From Larix sibirica (taxonomy: Eukaryota; Streptophyta; Pinopsida; Pinales; Pinaceae), in NCBI GenBank assembly GCA_004151065.3, contig NWUY0300009028.1:1-18440 (forward strand): 18,440 bases of DNA. Reading direction: 5' to 3'. How positions within the stretch are numbered: the stretch's first letter is position 1; the number at the start of each line of letters is the position of its first letter. Below the pieces are notes generated by a model. It did not search any database. It was not told the DNA's origin and was given only the letters and a program-made list of their open reading frames with translations. Below are positions 18,380 through 18,440 of this stretch, piece after piece. A program made the position numbers and the translations under genes.

Positions 18380-18440
18380 ATGTAACCTTGTTTTATTCCT
18401 TATAATATCAATGTTACATATTTTTTCTTCTGGAAAAAAA
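18380..18440 (+). other. LINE-C 3' terminal stem-loops and A tail
   Basis: ATGTAACCTTG (18380-18390) pairs with CAATGTTACAT (18409-18419): ten pairs and one C/T mismatch around an 18-nt loop. TTTTTTC (18421-18427), five bases and GAAAAAAA follow. Layout and spacing match the other three element ends. The tail is cut by the window edge. Confidence 0.7.

Larger units (their letters stand above)
17272..18440 (+). mobile_element. LINE-C: strongly 5'-truncated plant L1, right end at window edge
   Basis: Homology to LINE-A begins abruptly at FLWGWKIPLKLRCFLWL (from about 17272, versus LLWRW-stop-IPLKIKCFSWL in LINE-A). It continues through zinc finger, RNase H, a 3' UTR and a terminal stem-loop to seven As at 18434-18440. 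ORF1, endonuclease and RT are missing, as in a short reverse-transcription product. The right target-site duplication lies beyond the window, so the left boundary cannot be confirmed. RNase H similarity to LINE-A is only moderate by eye, so the two represent different subfamilies. Confidence 0.9.

Noticed and set aside
1-18440. LTR retrotransposon, DNA transposon or virus-derived sequence
   Set aside because: No paired long terminal repeats, integrase, protease, transposase or capsid motifs seen; all RT sequence is of the L1 type with FVDD/FVDY and endonuclease upstream.
1-18440. CRISPR arrays, rRNA or tRNA genes, bacterial-type operons
   Set aside because: No regularly spaced repeats, no cloverleaf or rRNA core motifs seen, and the gene content is eukaryotic retrotransposon.

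Overview
This looks like intergenic plant nuclear DNA built mainly from non-LTR retrotransposons; I found no intact host gene. The plant assignment rests on L1-like elements whose ORF1 combines a DUF4283-type domain with a CCHC knuckle, and whose ORF2 runs endonuclease, reverse transcriptase (RT), zinc-finger, then a C-terminal RNase H. That combination is known from land-plant L1 elements. The species cannot be read from the sequence; dense decayed LINEs in AT-rich DNA suggest a repeat-rich genome.

Layout. (1) 1-3840 is AT-rich flanking DNA with a weak, exon-like, stop-ridden gene relic (about 457-1537, +) and small degenerate repeats. (2) 3857-8889 (+) is LINE-A, a 5'-truncated L1 bounded by a perfect 16-bp target-site duplication (TSD); its ORF2 has many stops and at least two frame changes. 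(3) 8906-9344 is host DNA ending in an (AT)n run. (4) 9356-10285 (-) is a 930-bp non-autonomous retroposon with an exact 11-bp TSD, a GC-rich 5' half, no convincing ORF, and a 3' tail homologous to LINE-B's. (5) About 10394-16917 (-) is LINE-B, close to full length: ORF1 (about 16835-14837) and ORF2 (14837-10698) overlap at a TAATG junction. (6) 16918-17271 is AT-rich DNA with an (ATTA)n tract. (7) About 17272-18440 (+) is LINE-C, a strongly 5'-truncated L1 keeping the zinc finger, RNase H and 3' UTR; the window ends in its A tail.

How the parts relate. All four retroposons end with the same two-part 3' structure: a TGTAAYTT / AARTTAC-type stem-loop, then a T-rich run that can pair with the start of the A tail. 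Paired changes between copies preserve both stems. The 930-bp element shares this end plus nearby sequence with LINE-B but lacks coding domains, so it was probably mobilised in trans by LINE proteins. None of the LINEs here is autonomous: LINE-A has lost endonuclease residues, LINE-B has lost an RT catalytic Asp and an endonuclease Asp, and LINE-C lacks endonuclease and RT.
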